NCBI GenBank assembly: GCA_016650435.1 | Contig: JAENVT010000295.1 | Span: 1-7,625 of the forward strand | Length of the DNA: 7,625 nucleotides | From: Ilumatobacteraceae bacterium | Lineage (GTDB): Bacteria; Actinomycetota; Acidimicrobiia; Acidimicrobiales; Ilumatobacteraceae | Reading direction: 5' to 3' | Shown here: positions 1-6,300 of the stretch, piece by piece | Layout of the letters: each line of letters begins with the position of its first letter | Position numbering within the stretch: the stretch's first letter is position 1 | Notes under the pieces: generated by a model | Database searches by the model: none | Told to the model about the DNA's origin: nothing | The model's input: only the letters and a program-made list of their open reading frames with translations | Position numbers and translations under genes: made by a program

Positions 1-1
1 C

Positions 2-343
2 AACCAGGTCCTCCCGATCACAGAGCAATGGCACTCGCTGCTGCTCAGCGCGTCCAGCGGAATTCCCGATGTCCGCGCCGGCGACACCGTGTGGTGGCAC
101 AGCGACATGATCCACAGCGTCGCCCCCGTGGCCGACCAACAAGGTTGGGGCAACGTCATGTACATCCCCGCTGCTCCGTGGTGCCCTCGCAATGAAACCT
201 ACGCCAAGTCGGTCCGCGACGCGTTCCTCGCCGGGTCGAGTCCAACGGACTTCCCCGAAGAGCACTACGAACGAACCTGGACCGATCGGTTCATGGTCGA
301 CGATCTCAACGAGATCGGTCGCCGCGGACTCGGCCTGATCTGA
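2..343 (+). CDS. DUF1479 (YbiU-like) putative Fe(II)/2-oxoglutarate dioxygenase, C-terminal part
   Basis: The reading frame is open from base 2 to the TGA at 341-343, giving 113 residues that begin NQVLPITEQW. The start lies outside the window; the GTG at 89 is an internal valine, because homologous-looking sequence continues upstream of it. The segment GDTVWWHSDMIHSVAPV followed by QGWGNVMYIPAAPWCP is the C-terminal signature of the DUF1479 family (E. coli YbiU relatives), which has a cupin or double-stranded beta-helix fold like phytanoyl-CoA-type dioxygenases. The histidine in the IHSV segment probably corresponds to the distal iron ligand, by analogy with that fold; the other ligands would lie upstream. 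The substrate of the family is not established. The gene ends 21 bp from the stop of the convergent gene on the other strand and shows no link to the neighbouring functions. Confidence 0.85.
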   Translation, partial: NQVLPITEQWHSLLLSASSGIPDVRAGDTVWWHSDMIHSVAPVADQQGWGNVMYIPAAPWCPRNETYAKSVRDAFLAGSSPTDFPEEHYERTWTDRFMVDDLNEIGRRGLGLI

Positions 344-364
344 CCGGGACACGACGGAGCGCTG

Positions 365-964
365 TTAGTAGAGCCAGGGGTCGCGTAGGTCGAGGAATTC
401 GGTGTTGGCGATCACGTCCGCATACTTGGAGAAAAGCTCAGCGAGCTCCGCTGGCGGCTCCTTGTTCTCGGCTGCGCGGGCTTCCGCTTCACTCGTGAAG
501 TAGTTGACCTCGACCGTCGACGTCTCGCCAGTCCACACCCGCACTCCACCGATGAGATCGGGACGCCATGTGCTTGCGTGCTTTTGGAACTGCTCGTCCA
601 GGTCCTTCACCACCGCTCGACTCGATCCGGCCTGAGTCTTCATCACCTGAACGAAGCCAGCGTCATTCGAGCCCCCACCGAGAAACTCTTCGACATCCTC
701 GGAGTCGGTGAACGAGACAGGACCGTCGAAGCACTTCTCGGTTTCAGACCACCACGCGCCCTGCTCGGCACGCTCGCTGTTGGCCGTCGCAGCAGCGGCC
801 GACTCGAAGCGAGCGATGGCAAAGCCAACGCCATCGTCGGTCACGCCGCCGGTGCTGCCCACGAAGCCGGCAGCTCCCGGACGAAGTTCGGCCTCCCATC
901 GGTCCATTTGGCGGTGCAATCCGGCCTTGTCGGACACCTTGCCCTCAATGACTTGCACAAACAT
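365..964 (-). CDS. Conserved hypothetical protein, tandem ABM-like (dimeric alpha/beta barrel) halves
   Basis: 199 residues, starting MFVQVIEGKV and ending RDPWLY, stop TAA. The start at 964 is chosen because GGAAGG lies about 7 nt upstream; the open frame extends much further but only as antisense of the regulator gene next door. Two similar halves are visible: residues 2-95 open FVQVIEGKVSD, and residues 104-199 open FVQVMKTQAGS. Each has an initial beta strand, a helix with regularly spaced charged residues, then hydrophobic strands (GFAIARFES; STVEVNYFTSEAEARAAE). This resembles fused antibiotic-biosynthesis-monooxygenase-like barrels. No metal or cofactor motif is seen and the function is unknown. 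It lies 98 bp downstream of the PAS-LuxR gene on the same strand and may be its co-transcribed partner or target. No signal peptide, so cytoplasmic. Confidence 0.8.
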   Translation of the reverse strand: MFVQVIEGKVSDKAGLHRQMDRWEAELRPGAAGFVGSTGGVTDDGVGFAIARFESAAAATANSERAEQGAWWSETEKCFDGPVSFTDSEDVEEFLGGGSNDAGFVQVMKTQAGSSRAVVKDLDEQFQKHASTWRPDLIGGVRVWTGETSTVEVNYFTSEAEARAAENKEPPAELAELFSKYADVIANTEFLDLRDPWLY

Positions 965-1014
965 GATCCACCTTCCGATCCTGGCGATGACGCCATCCGA
1001 AATCCCCCTGCTCG

Positions 1015-1044
1015 ATTGTGGCACTACTCGGGAATCGTTGTCGA
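1015..1044 (-). promoter_or_regulatory. Possible sigma70-like promoter for the tandem-barrel gene
   Basis: Read on the minus strand, TCGACA (1039-1044, one mismatch to TTGACA) is followed after 18 nt by CACAAT (1015-1020, four of six to TATAAT). It would start transcription about 45 nt ahead of the ATG at 964. This is a consensus match found by eye; such matches occur by chance, and the gene could instead be read from the LuxR promoter. Confidence 0.22.
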
Positions 1045-1062
1045 TGGCCTCCGCCGTCACCG

Positions 1063-1830
1063 TCAGTTCGACGTAGACCGGCCAGCGTTCTGTGAGCGGA
1101 GCAATACGAGAAGTTCGGTCTGCGAGTGGACACCGAACTGATTGAAGATCGCGGAGAGGTGACTGCGTACGGTGCTCTTGCTCAGGAACATCGAAGCGGC
1201 GGTCTCGGAGGTCCGCTCCCCCCGCAGCAACGCGGCGACGATCTCGCGCTGGCGGGCAGACAGCCGGTCGAGAACAGCGAAGACGCTCTCCGCGACCTGA
1301 CCTGAACCAGACCCAACCGAGCGGGTGGTACGAAGTGTCGGCGACGTCGATACCCAGCCGATGCCTTTGGCAGTGGCGAATGCTTCCTCCACTGCGCCGA
1401 GTGGACGTTGCTGGTCGACGGGGACCGTCATCGCCACAGCAAACTGCGCGCCTTCGACATCGAACCTTCGCACGCACAACCGCGCCTTTACTCCGGAGGT
1501 CGCGATGGCTGATCGACACTCGACGCAGTAGCTGTCGATAGCTCCCGCTGCGAGTGCCGACAACGCGACGGCGGCATGAACTTGGTCGGCGCCGCGGAAC
1601 AGACTGCTGGCATGACGGCCGATGATGACGTCCGCGCTCTCTCCATACAGCTCGACAGCCGCGGCGTTGGCGGCGACGATGGTCGTTTGCGGCAGCCGAA
1701 GCACATGAAACGCCTGCCGCGATTGCCTCACGAACTCGAGCACGCCGGTCATCGTCGTAGGCCGCACCTTGCGGTCCACGTGATCAAAACCGGCCCCCCA
1801 CGTGATCTCCTGGTCGGGCTGGGTGATCAT
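1063..1830 (-). CDS. PAS domain-containing LuxR-family transcriptional regulator
   Basis: 255 residues from ATG 1830, preceded by GAGGG about 7 nt upstream; a second ATG at 1752 has weaker ribosome-binding sequence. Residues about 35-138 look like a PAS sensor fold (FHVLRLPQTTIVAANAAAVE, then LYGESADVIIGRHASSLF, the usual helix before the ligand pocket). Residues about 187-245 are a GerE/LuxR helix-turn-helix: LSARQREIVAALLRGE, then SETAASMFLSKSTVRSHLSA with recognition helix around STVRSHLS. No phosphoacceptor receiver domain is present, so the PAS domain, joined by a Gly/Ser-rich linker (about 170-178), is presumably the input. It probably senses a small ligand or redox state and regulates neighbouring promoters; the ligand is unknown. 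It is divergent from a diguanylate cyclase and upstream of the tandem-barrel gene. Confidence 0.85.
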   Translation of the reverse strand: MITQPDQEITWGAGFDHVDRKVRPTTMTGVLEFVRQSRQAFHVLRLPQTTIVAANAAAVELYGESADVIIGRHASSLFRGADQVHAAVALSALAAGAIDSYCVECRSAIATSGVKARLCVRRFDVEGAQFAVAMTVPVDQQRPLGAVEEAFATAKGIGWVSTSPTLRTTRSVGSGSGQVAESVFAVLDRLSARQREIVAALLRGERTSETAASMFLSKSTVRSHLSAIFNQFGVHSQTELLVLLRSQNAGRSTSN

Positions 1831-1866
1831 CGGGTAGCCCTCGAGGGCACCGGCACCGCAATCCTC

Positions 1867-1884
1867 AAGTTTTTGTATAGATAG
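1867..1884. promoter_or_regulatory. AT-rich patch in the divergent LuxR / diguanylate cyclase promoter region
   Basis: The 67 bp between the divergent starts (1830 minus, 1898 plus) contains one AT-rich island, AAGTTTTTGTATAGATAG, in otherwise GC-rich sequence. TATAGAT on the plus strand could be the -10 box of the GGDEF gene, and CTATAC on the minus strand could be that of the LuxR gene. Convincing -35 boxes were not found. Both genes would then share one short control region that the LuxR protein could bind itself. Confidence 0.35.
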
Positions 1885-1897
1885 CCGATGTGGATGT

Positions 1898-3298
1898 ATG
1901 CGATCAAGTCTGAGGCAGGGCCCGATCGGTTCGCTGCCCGAGCCTCGGACCAATTCCACGCGGCGAATGGTTTGCCTGACGGCGGCGATTATCGCAGCGG
2001 AGTTCGTGATCGTCGATCGTGTACTGACAACGTTCCCTGGCGCGAGTGAGCTCTTCGACGTTGCCGTGGAGGCCTGCACATTGACGGCGACGACCGCCAT
2101 TGCGCTCTGGCTGAAAGTGATCCGTCCGCTGCGGCGAGAGGCTGACGCCGAACGGCAGCTGTCCGTGGAGCGTGAAGACGCACTATTGATCGAGGCCACA
2201 CGCCAGGAGTTCGAGGCCTCACTTCACCGGGCGATGGAAATGACAGGTACCGAAGAAGCGGTCTATCGCACGACCGCCAAGGCAATCTCGCTCGGCACTG
2301 ACAGTCTCGACGCTGAGGTTCTGCTCGCTGATTCAAGCGAGGCGCACCTCAAACGCGCTGTCGCAGTCGGCGGCGACCAGCGACGCGCCCGCTGCAGCGT
2401 CGTGTCGCCACGCGACTGCCCGGCGATCAGGCGGGCCCAAACACTCACATTCGCCTCCAGCGACGATCTCGAGGCATGCCCTTATCTTGAAAACCGCGAT
2501 ACGGGGCCGTGCGCGGCGGTTTGCGTCCCCGTGAGCGTCGGTGGACGCAGCATCGGTGTGCTCCACGCCGCATCGGATCCGCTGTCGACCCCCTCCACCA
2601 CCGACATCGCCGTGCTCGAAGCCGTCGCCACCCAGGCCGGTACGCGGCTCGGGATGCTGCGAGTCATGGCAGCAATCCATCTTCAAGCCGCCACCGATCC
2701 ACTCACCGGGTTGCTGAACCGTCGATCGTTCGAGAACCACGCCCAGGACCTGATCCGACGCGGCGTTCCCTTTGCGCTGGCGATGGGCGATCTCGACCAT
2801 TTCAAGAAACTCAACGACACACACGGTCACGACGCCGGCGATCGGGCGCTGCGGGCCTTCTCACAGACCCTGCGCTCCTCGCTTCGAGCCGAGGACCTGG
2901 TCTGCCGCTACGGCGGCGAAGAGTTCGTGATCTTGCTCCCGCTACGCTCAGCGAACGAGGCGGCAGCCGCCTTGGACCGTGTCCGGCGAGAGCTCCTCGT
3001 GTCAGTCGCGGGCGGGGCAATAGCCCCGTTCACCGTCAGTTTCGGAGTCGCCCACTCCGATCAAGGTCCGAACCTTGAAGAGCTCTGCCGGGTCGCCGAC
3101 GCTGCCCTGTTTCGCGCCAAGCGGGAGGGACGCGACCGCGTCGTCATCGACAGCTTCTCGCACACGACCGGCGACGAAGCCTTGCTCACGTCAACTAGTA
3201 GCGAGGGAACAGCCCAGGAAGCACATCGCGCCTCCGTGGACACTTCACGTTCACCGTCGAAATCACCAAGACCGCTATCCGAACTGGTCATCTCCTGA
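1898..3298 (+). CDS. Membrane-anchored GAF-GGDEF diguanylate cyclase
   Basis: 466 residues. It is predicted to make cyclic di-GMP from two GTP at the inner membrane face. Two hydrophobic segments (about 24-46 and 53-73) look like a membrane hairpin, followed by a charged helix (about 77-112), a GAF sensor (about 113-255) and a GGDEF domain (about 264-420). The GGDEF domain has DPLTGLLNRRSF, the metal-binding GDLDHFKKLND (D298, D300), and GGEEF at 339-343 with the substrate residues intact. The inhibitory RxxD site is present as RAED (330-333), exactly five residues before GGEEF. The GAF part has five cysteines (166, 174, 194, 205, 209). The C-terminal 45 residues are polar, Ser-rich and probably disordered. 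ATG 1898 lacks a clear Shine-Dalgarno; ATG at residue 24 would remove little but lies at the first membrane segment. Confidence 0.88.
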   Translation: MRSSLRQGPIGSLPEPRTNSTRRMVCLTAAIIAAEFVIVDRVLTTFPGASELFDVAVEACTLTATTAIALWLKVIRPLRREADAERQLSVEREDALLIEATRQEFEASLHRAMEMTGTEEAVYRTTAKAISLGTDSLDAEVLLADSSEAHLKRAVAVGGDQRRARCSVVSPRDCPAIRRAQTLTFASSDDLEACPYLENRDTGPCAAVCVPVSVGGRSIGVLHAASDPLSTPSTTDIAVLEAVATQAGTRLGMLRVMAAIHLQAATDPLTGLLNRRSFENHAQDLIRRGVPFALAMGDLDHFKKLNDTHGHDAGDRALRAFSQTLRSSLRAEDLVCRYGGEEFVILLPLRSANEAAAALDRVRRELLVSVAGGAIAPFTVSFGVAHSDQGPNLEELCRVADAALFRAKREGRDRVVIDSFSHTTGDEALLTSTSSEGTAQEAHRASVDTSRSPSKSPRPLSELVIS

Positions 3299-3320
3299 CG
3301 AACACCGACGCCGATCGATA

Positions 3321-3347
3321 GTTCGCGATCGAACGGCGCGACGCGCC
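3321..3347. terminator. Possible bidirectional hairpins between convergent genes
   Basis: In the 124-bp gap between the convergent stops at 3298 and 3423, two small adjacent hairpins can be drawn: GTTCG/CGAAC with a 4-nt loop (3321-3334) and GGCGC/GCGCC with a 3-nt loop (3335-3347). No T-tract follows on either strand. They could serve as a weak terminator; short GC-rich stems are also common by chance. The rest of the gap shows no gene. Confidence 0.28.
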
Positions 3348-3422
3348 CTCGGCCCGCCTCCTGAGCGGTCCGCAGAATATCGTTGCGACCATCACGAGCA
3401 TGTCTGCCGGCGGCGATCAGAG

Positions 3423-3695
3423 CTACTTTGCGAATGCGGTGTGGAGCGGGTGGTACTGCCGGTCCGGGGCGACACCAGGCGGCAGGTTGGGCTTGACGTT
3501 GTTGTCGAACCAGTTTTCGCCGTCCGCCTCGGTCTCCCAGACCTCGACGACTCGCCAACCTCCGCTCGGGCTCGGCCCGCCGACGTGGGAGACGAAACCC
3601 TTCGAGGCGCGCATCGCCGGCATCAATTGGCCGATCATTCCGCCGTAGACCTCCTCGGTCATTCCTGGCACTTCACCGATCATCAGAACGGACAT
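3423..3695 (-). CDS. Small dimeric alpha/beta-barrel (ABM-like) protein
   Basis: 90 residues, MSVLMIGEVPG to HTAFAK, stop TAG. Start 3695 is supported by AAGGGAG about 7 nt upstream; the frame extends to 3809, but that extension is Arg-rich and has no ribosome-binding site. The order strand (SVLMIGEV), helix (TEEVYGGMIGQLMPAM), strand (GFVSHVGG), strand (GWRVVEVWETEADGENWFDN) and a C-terminal stretch with P-x-YHPLHTAF is that of the ABM-superfamily stand-alone proteins annotated only as hypothetical in many actinobacteria. Some relatives are monooxygenases or isomerases of aromatic polyketides, but no catalytic residue can be assigned here. It lies 149 bp downstream of the P450 on the same strand and may have its own promoter in that gap. 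Confidence 0.78.
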   Translation of the reverse strand: MSVLMIGEVPGMTEEVYGGMIGQLMPAMRASKGFVSHVGGPSPSGGWRVVEVWETEADGENWFDNNVKPNLPPGVAPDRQYHPLHTAFAK

Positions 3696-3807
3696 CAACC
3701 GCTCCCTTCGTGATAGCAGGAACCGAACGGTACTGCAGCGTGAAGACGACCAGCGAAGCCGGACGCGGTCCAGAACGCTCACACCGCCGCTGAGGATATG
3801 TCGGCTC

Positions 3808-3837
3808 ATTACATCAGGACTGGCTTGGGCGCTGCAA
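3808..3837 (-). promoter_or_regulatory. Putative promoter of the small ABM-like gene
   Basis: On the minus strand, TTGCAG (3832-3837) is followed by an 18-nt spacer and TGTAAT (3808-3813, five of six to TATAAT) preceded by TGA, an extended -10 arrangement. Transcription would begin near 3801, giving a leader of about 105 nt before ATG 3695. This suggests the small gene need not depend on the P450 transcript. Consensus match by eye only. Confidence 0.33.
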
Positions 3838-3844
3838 TCGTGTT

Positions 3845-5077
3845 TTACGCGGATGGTGTGAGGGTGTAGCGGATTGGAACCGTCTTGTGGCCGCCGACGA
3901 ACGTCGTCTTGGCAGTCTGCGGCTCACCCGACAATTCCAACGTCTGCAACCTGGGAACGAGATGGGCGAACAGCGACCGCAACTCCATCCTGGCAAGCTG
4001 GGCACCGAGGCAGAAGTGGATGCCGTAGCCGAAGGCGATGTGCTTGGCGGCGTTCGACCGTTTGACGTCGAAGAGGAGTGGGTCGTCGAACACGGCGGGG
4101 TCGAGGTTGCCGGCGAGGTACGACAGGTACAGCCAGTCGCCGGCTGCGATCTTGGCGCCACCGATCTCGCTGTCGACCCGCGCCGTGCGCATGAAGTGGC
4201 GCACGGGTGCGGTCCAGCGGATCATCTCCTCGACGGCGTTGGACACCAGTTCGGGATCCTCCTGGATCAGGCGCAGTTGGTCGGGGTGCTCGGCGAGCGC
4301 GCGCAGCCCGCCAGCCATCGCGGCGGCCGTCGTGTCGTGGCCCGCGGTGGCGATGATGACGTAGTAGCCCATCTTTTCGAGGTCGGGCATCGGCGCGTCG
4401 TCGATGGTGCCGTTGGCGATCAGCGTGGCCAGGTCGTCGGTCGGCTCAGCCTGGCGGTCCGCGGTGAGCTCGGTGAAGTAGCGGTAGAAGTCGAGGATCA
4501 CCTCCACCTGCTGTTCTGGTGTGAGGTCAGGGCGCTGGAGGTCAGGGTCTTCGGCGCCGAACAGCTCTTGGGTCAGCCGCAGCATCCTCGGGAAGTCGGA
4601 CTCGGGCAGCCCGAGGATCGACAGGATCACCTGCAGCGGGTAGTGCAAGGCAACGTCGCGGTAGAAGTCGGCCTCGCCGCCGAGCGTCTCGAGCCGGTCG
4701 ACGGCCTGGCGGCTGAGTTCGTCGAGACGCTCGGTCATCTGCCGCATGCTCGCTGGCTTGAACCAGTCGGCCGTGAGAGAGCGGTACTTGCCGTGGTCGG
4801 GTGCATCCATGTGGATCAGCGTGCGGATCTGAGCGCCTTCGGCGGCGCGCAGTGCTAGTTGCTGGTCGTTGCCGAGAACGGGCATTGGCGCGTTGTTGAA
4901 GTCGGCAGGGCGACGCTCGACGTCCATGATCGCATCGTGGCCGATCACGGCCCAGAACGGTTGGTAGCCCGGCTGCTCGACGCGATGGATCGGCCCGCCA
5001 GCGTGCAGTTCGACGGCGTCGCGCCTCCAGGCATCTAGGTCGCCGTAGCGGTGCGGGTTGGTGAACAAGTCGGTCAT
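3845..5077 (-). CDS. Cytochrome P450 monooxygenase
   Basis: 410 residues, typical length of a soluble bacterial class I P450. Start ATG 5077 has AGGGGGA about 5 nt upstream. Hallmarks are all present: I-helix oxygen-binding motif AGHDTT (245-250), ExxR as EMIR (284-287), the PVRHFMRTA segment (291-299), and the haem loop FGYGIHFCLG with the axial cysteine at 356. Near the N-terminal third, HMDAPDHGKYRSLTADWF (89-106) is the usual C-helix region. It would hydroxylate a hydrophobic substrate using electrons from a ferredoxin and reductase, but neither partner is encoded here. It is divergent from a TetR gene 55 bp away, so TetR control is likely. Overall style resembles actinobacterial steroid, terpene or fatty-acid P450s; the CYP family and substrate cannot be named by eye. 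Confidence 0.95.
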   Translation of the reverse strand: MTDLFTNPHRYGDLDAWRRDAVELHAGGPIHRVEQPGYQPFWAVIGHDAIMDVERRPADFNNAPMPVLGNDQQLALRAAEGAQIRTLIHMDAPDHGKYRSLTADWFKPASMRQMTERLDELSRQAVDRLETLGGEADFYRDVALHYPLQVILSILGLPESDFPRMLRLTQELFGAEDPDLQRPDLTPEQQVEVILDFYRYFTELTADRQAEPTDDLATLIANGTIDDAPMPDLEKMGYYVIIATAGHDTTAAAMAGGLRALAEHPDQLRLIQEDPELVSNAVEEMIRWTAPVRHFMRTARVDSEIGGAKIAAGDWLYLSYLAGNLDPAVFDDPLLFDVKRSNAAKHIAFGYGIHFCLGAQLARMELRSLFAHLVPRLQTLELSGEPQTAKTTFVGGHKTVPIRYTLTPSA

Positions 5078-5112
5078 GAGTCCCCCTGGATCAGGTCGCA
5101 TGCGCAAGCTAT

Positions 5113-5133
5113 CTGTACTAATGTACAGGTACA
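5113..5133. promoter_or_regulatory. Putative TetR operator: three GTAC cores in the P450/tetR divergent gap
   Basis: CTGTAC-TAAT-GTACAG (5113-5128) is a perfect 6-bp inverted repeat with a 4-nt spacer. It overlaps a second perfect inverted repeat, TGTAC-AG-GTACA (5122-5133). GTAC cores therefore occur at 5115, 5123 and 5129. The arrangement is of the size and symmetry bound by TetR dimers. It lies over weak -10-like sequences on both strands (ACTAAT plus, TACATT minus) and abuts the likely tetR start, so binding would repress both directions. Operator assignment is inference from position and symmetry. Confidence 0.6.
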
Positions 5134-5741
5134 TGGTAACGCTAGTCGAGATCCAGCCCGTGGTCGAGTCCGCGGTCGAGCCCGTGATAGATGGTCGACT
5201 CGCCCGCGGCGCTGCCAGCCGCGAGGCGATCGTCGAGGCCGCAGGTCGGGTGGTCGTCGCCCGAGGGCTGGCAGCCGTGACGCATCGCGCCGTGGCCAAC
5301 GAAGCGGGCGTTCCGCTGGCGCGCACGACCTACCACTTTCCGACAATCGAGGCGCTTCTGCAGGCCATGGATCGTCACCTCACCGACCAGTTCGACGTTC
5401 GGCTCGTGACGTTGTTGGCCGCAGCCCGCGACCGCAGCGCGTCGATCGTGCAAGCCTGCTGCGACTTTCTCGGGGAACTGCTGGGCGCTCGCCGCTTCGA
5501 ACTGCTGGCCACTGTCGAACTCCGCGTCGCCGCCGCGCGCCGGCCCGACCAGCTTTCGGTCGGTTCGCCGTGGTCTGCCGGCGTCATCCCAATCATCCGG
5601 GCCTTCGGGGCCGACGAGGACCGCGCTCGAGCAACGTTCGCCGCGTTCTACGGCTTCGCTGTCCTCGCCGCTACGCAGCCAGAGCCGGTCACCGCGGACG
5701 AGATCCTCCGCTTCGTCACCATGACGCTTCCAATGAACTGA
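5133..5741 (+). CDS. TetR/AcrR-family transcriptional regulator
   Basis: 202 residues from ATG 5133. Residues about 28-78 form the TetR_N DNA-binding domain: SREAIVEAAGRVVVARGLAAVT, then HRAVANEAGVPLARTTYHFPTIEALL with the typical recognition helix ending in TTYHF. The rest (about 80-202) is the helical ligand-binding and dimer domain. The start is uncertain: the frame is open back to 5058 (overlapping the P450 start), ATG 5121 lies inside the palindrome, and ATG 5133 has only AGG three bases upstream. 5133 is preferred because residues before it do not look like TetR sequence and because a leaderless or near-leaderless start fits. It probably represses itself, the divergent P450 and the operon downstream; the inducer is likely a substrate or intermediate of that pathway. 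Confidence 0.9.
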   Translation: MVTLVEIQPVVESAVEPVIDGRLARGAASREAIVEAAGRVVVARGLAAVTHRAVANEAGVPLARTTYHFPTIEALLQAMDRHLTDQFDVRLVTLLAAARDRSASIVQACCDFLGELLGARRFELLATVELRVAAARRPDQLSVGSPWSAGVIPIIRAFGADEDRARATFAAFYGFAVLAATQPEPVTADEILRFVTMTLPMN

Positions 5742-5754
5742 GGGTTTCAACATC

Positions 5755-6300
5755 ATGGGCATCAAGGTCAACGACATCGCATTCGTCCGCTTCCGTGTTC
5801 CGGATCTCGACGTGATGCAGGTGTTTCTCGAGGAGTTCGGCATGCAGTGCGCGGAGCGAACCGACGACACGTTGTACATGCGGGGTACCGACGACGAAGG
5901 GTTCGTGCACGTCGCTCATCTCGGCGCTGAAGCCGGATTCATCGGCCTCGCTTTTGAAGCCAACCTCCGGGCCGACCTCGACGTTCTCGCGAACCATGAC
6001 GAGTTCTCCGATGTGGTCGAACTCGATGGTCCTGGCGGAGGCGGCGTCGTGCGCGCCACGGACCCAAATGGCTTCCGCGTCGAGGTAGTCGCCGGACGCG
6101 GCTCGGTCGGCAGGTTGCCGGTGCCGGCTGCCGCGATTCGCAACGACGCCGACTCCCAGCCACGCAAGGGTGCACGCCGTCGTGCTCGTGTCGGGGCCGT
6201 CGCACGTCAAGCGGCTCGGTCATTGTGTCTTGAACGTCGTCGACTACCCGGCGAGCGAAGCGTGGTACAAGAAACACTTCGGGCTGGTCACGTCGGATGA
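5755..6300 (+). CDS. Type I extradiol dioxygenase, N-terminal VOC half (frameshifted gene)
   Basis: Starts 13 bp after tetR with GAGGG about 10 nt upstream of ATG 5755, so co-transcribed. Residues 1 to about 143 match the N-terminal, non-catalytic vicinal-oxygen-chelate domain of 2,3-dihydroxybiphenyl/catechol-type extradiol dioxygenases: VNDIAFVRFRVPDLDVMQVF, then GLAFEANLRADLD, DPNGFRVEVVAG, and the inter-domain linker ending DADSQPRKGARRR. After about residue 145 the sequence turns into Arg/Ala-rich out-of-frame translation until the stop at 6298, while the expected continuation appears in the next frame. As written, this half has no metal ligands of its own. Together with the half that follows it would make about 308 residues, the normal family length. 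This is a disrupted gene, a sequencing error, or a genuinely split enzyme. Confidence 0.82.
   Translation: MGIKVNDIAFVRFRVPDLDVMQVFLEEFGMQCAERTDDTLYMRGTDDEGFVHVAHLGAEAGFIGLAFEANLRADLDVLANHDEFSDVVELDGPGGGGVVRATDPNGFRVEVVAGRGSVGRLPVPAAAIRNDADSQPRKGARRRARVGAVARQAARSLCLERRRLPGERSVVQETLRAGHVG
6163..6193 (+). other. Frameshift zone in the extradiol dioxygenase
   Basis: Coding passes from the frame of ATG 5755 to the frame one base later within this stretch. Upstream the linker PRKGARRRA is in the first frame; from 6191 SGPSHVKRLGHCVLNV is in the second. Skipping one base (an apparent 1-nt insertion, or a 2-nt loss) restores one continuous protein. No homopolymer longer than four bases and no nearby stop codon is present, which argues against a classical programmed shift. 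Confidence 0.75.

Noticed and set aside
965..1519. Extension of the tandem-barrel frame upstream of ATG 964
   Set aside because: Arg-rich shadow of the LuxR gene; ATG 964 has a strong GGAAGG.
1831..2199. Extension of the LuxR-family frame upstream of ATG 1830
   Set aside because: It runs antisense through the start and membrane region of the diguanylate cyclase and is low-complexity; ATG 1830 has a ribosome-binding site.
3887..4858. 323-residue plus-strand open frame antisense to the P450
   Set aside because: A GC-skew shadow: repetitive Val/Gly/Arg-rich translation with no domain, opposite a P450 with every hallmark motif.
5161..5205. GGTCGAG direct repeats near the tetR start
   Set aside because: They encode VVESAVEPV in the coding frame and are imperfect; ordinary coding sequence is sufficient.
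5142..5879. 245-residue minus-strand frame opposite tetR
   Set aside because: The plus strand encodes a clear TetR protein; the antisense translation shows no recognisable family.
6163..6193. Programmed +1 ribosomal frameshift
   Set aside because: No slippery codon next to a stop, no evident stimulatory structure, and the first frame stays open for another 100 bases; an indel or sequencing error is simpler.
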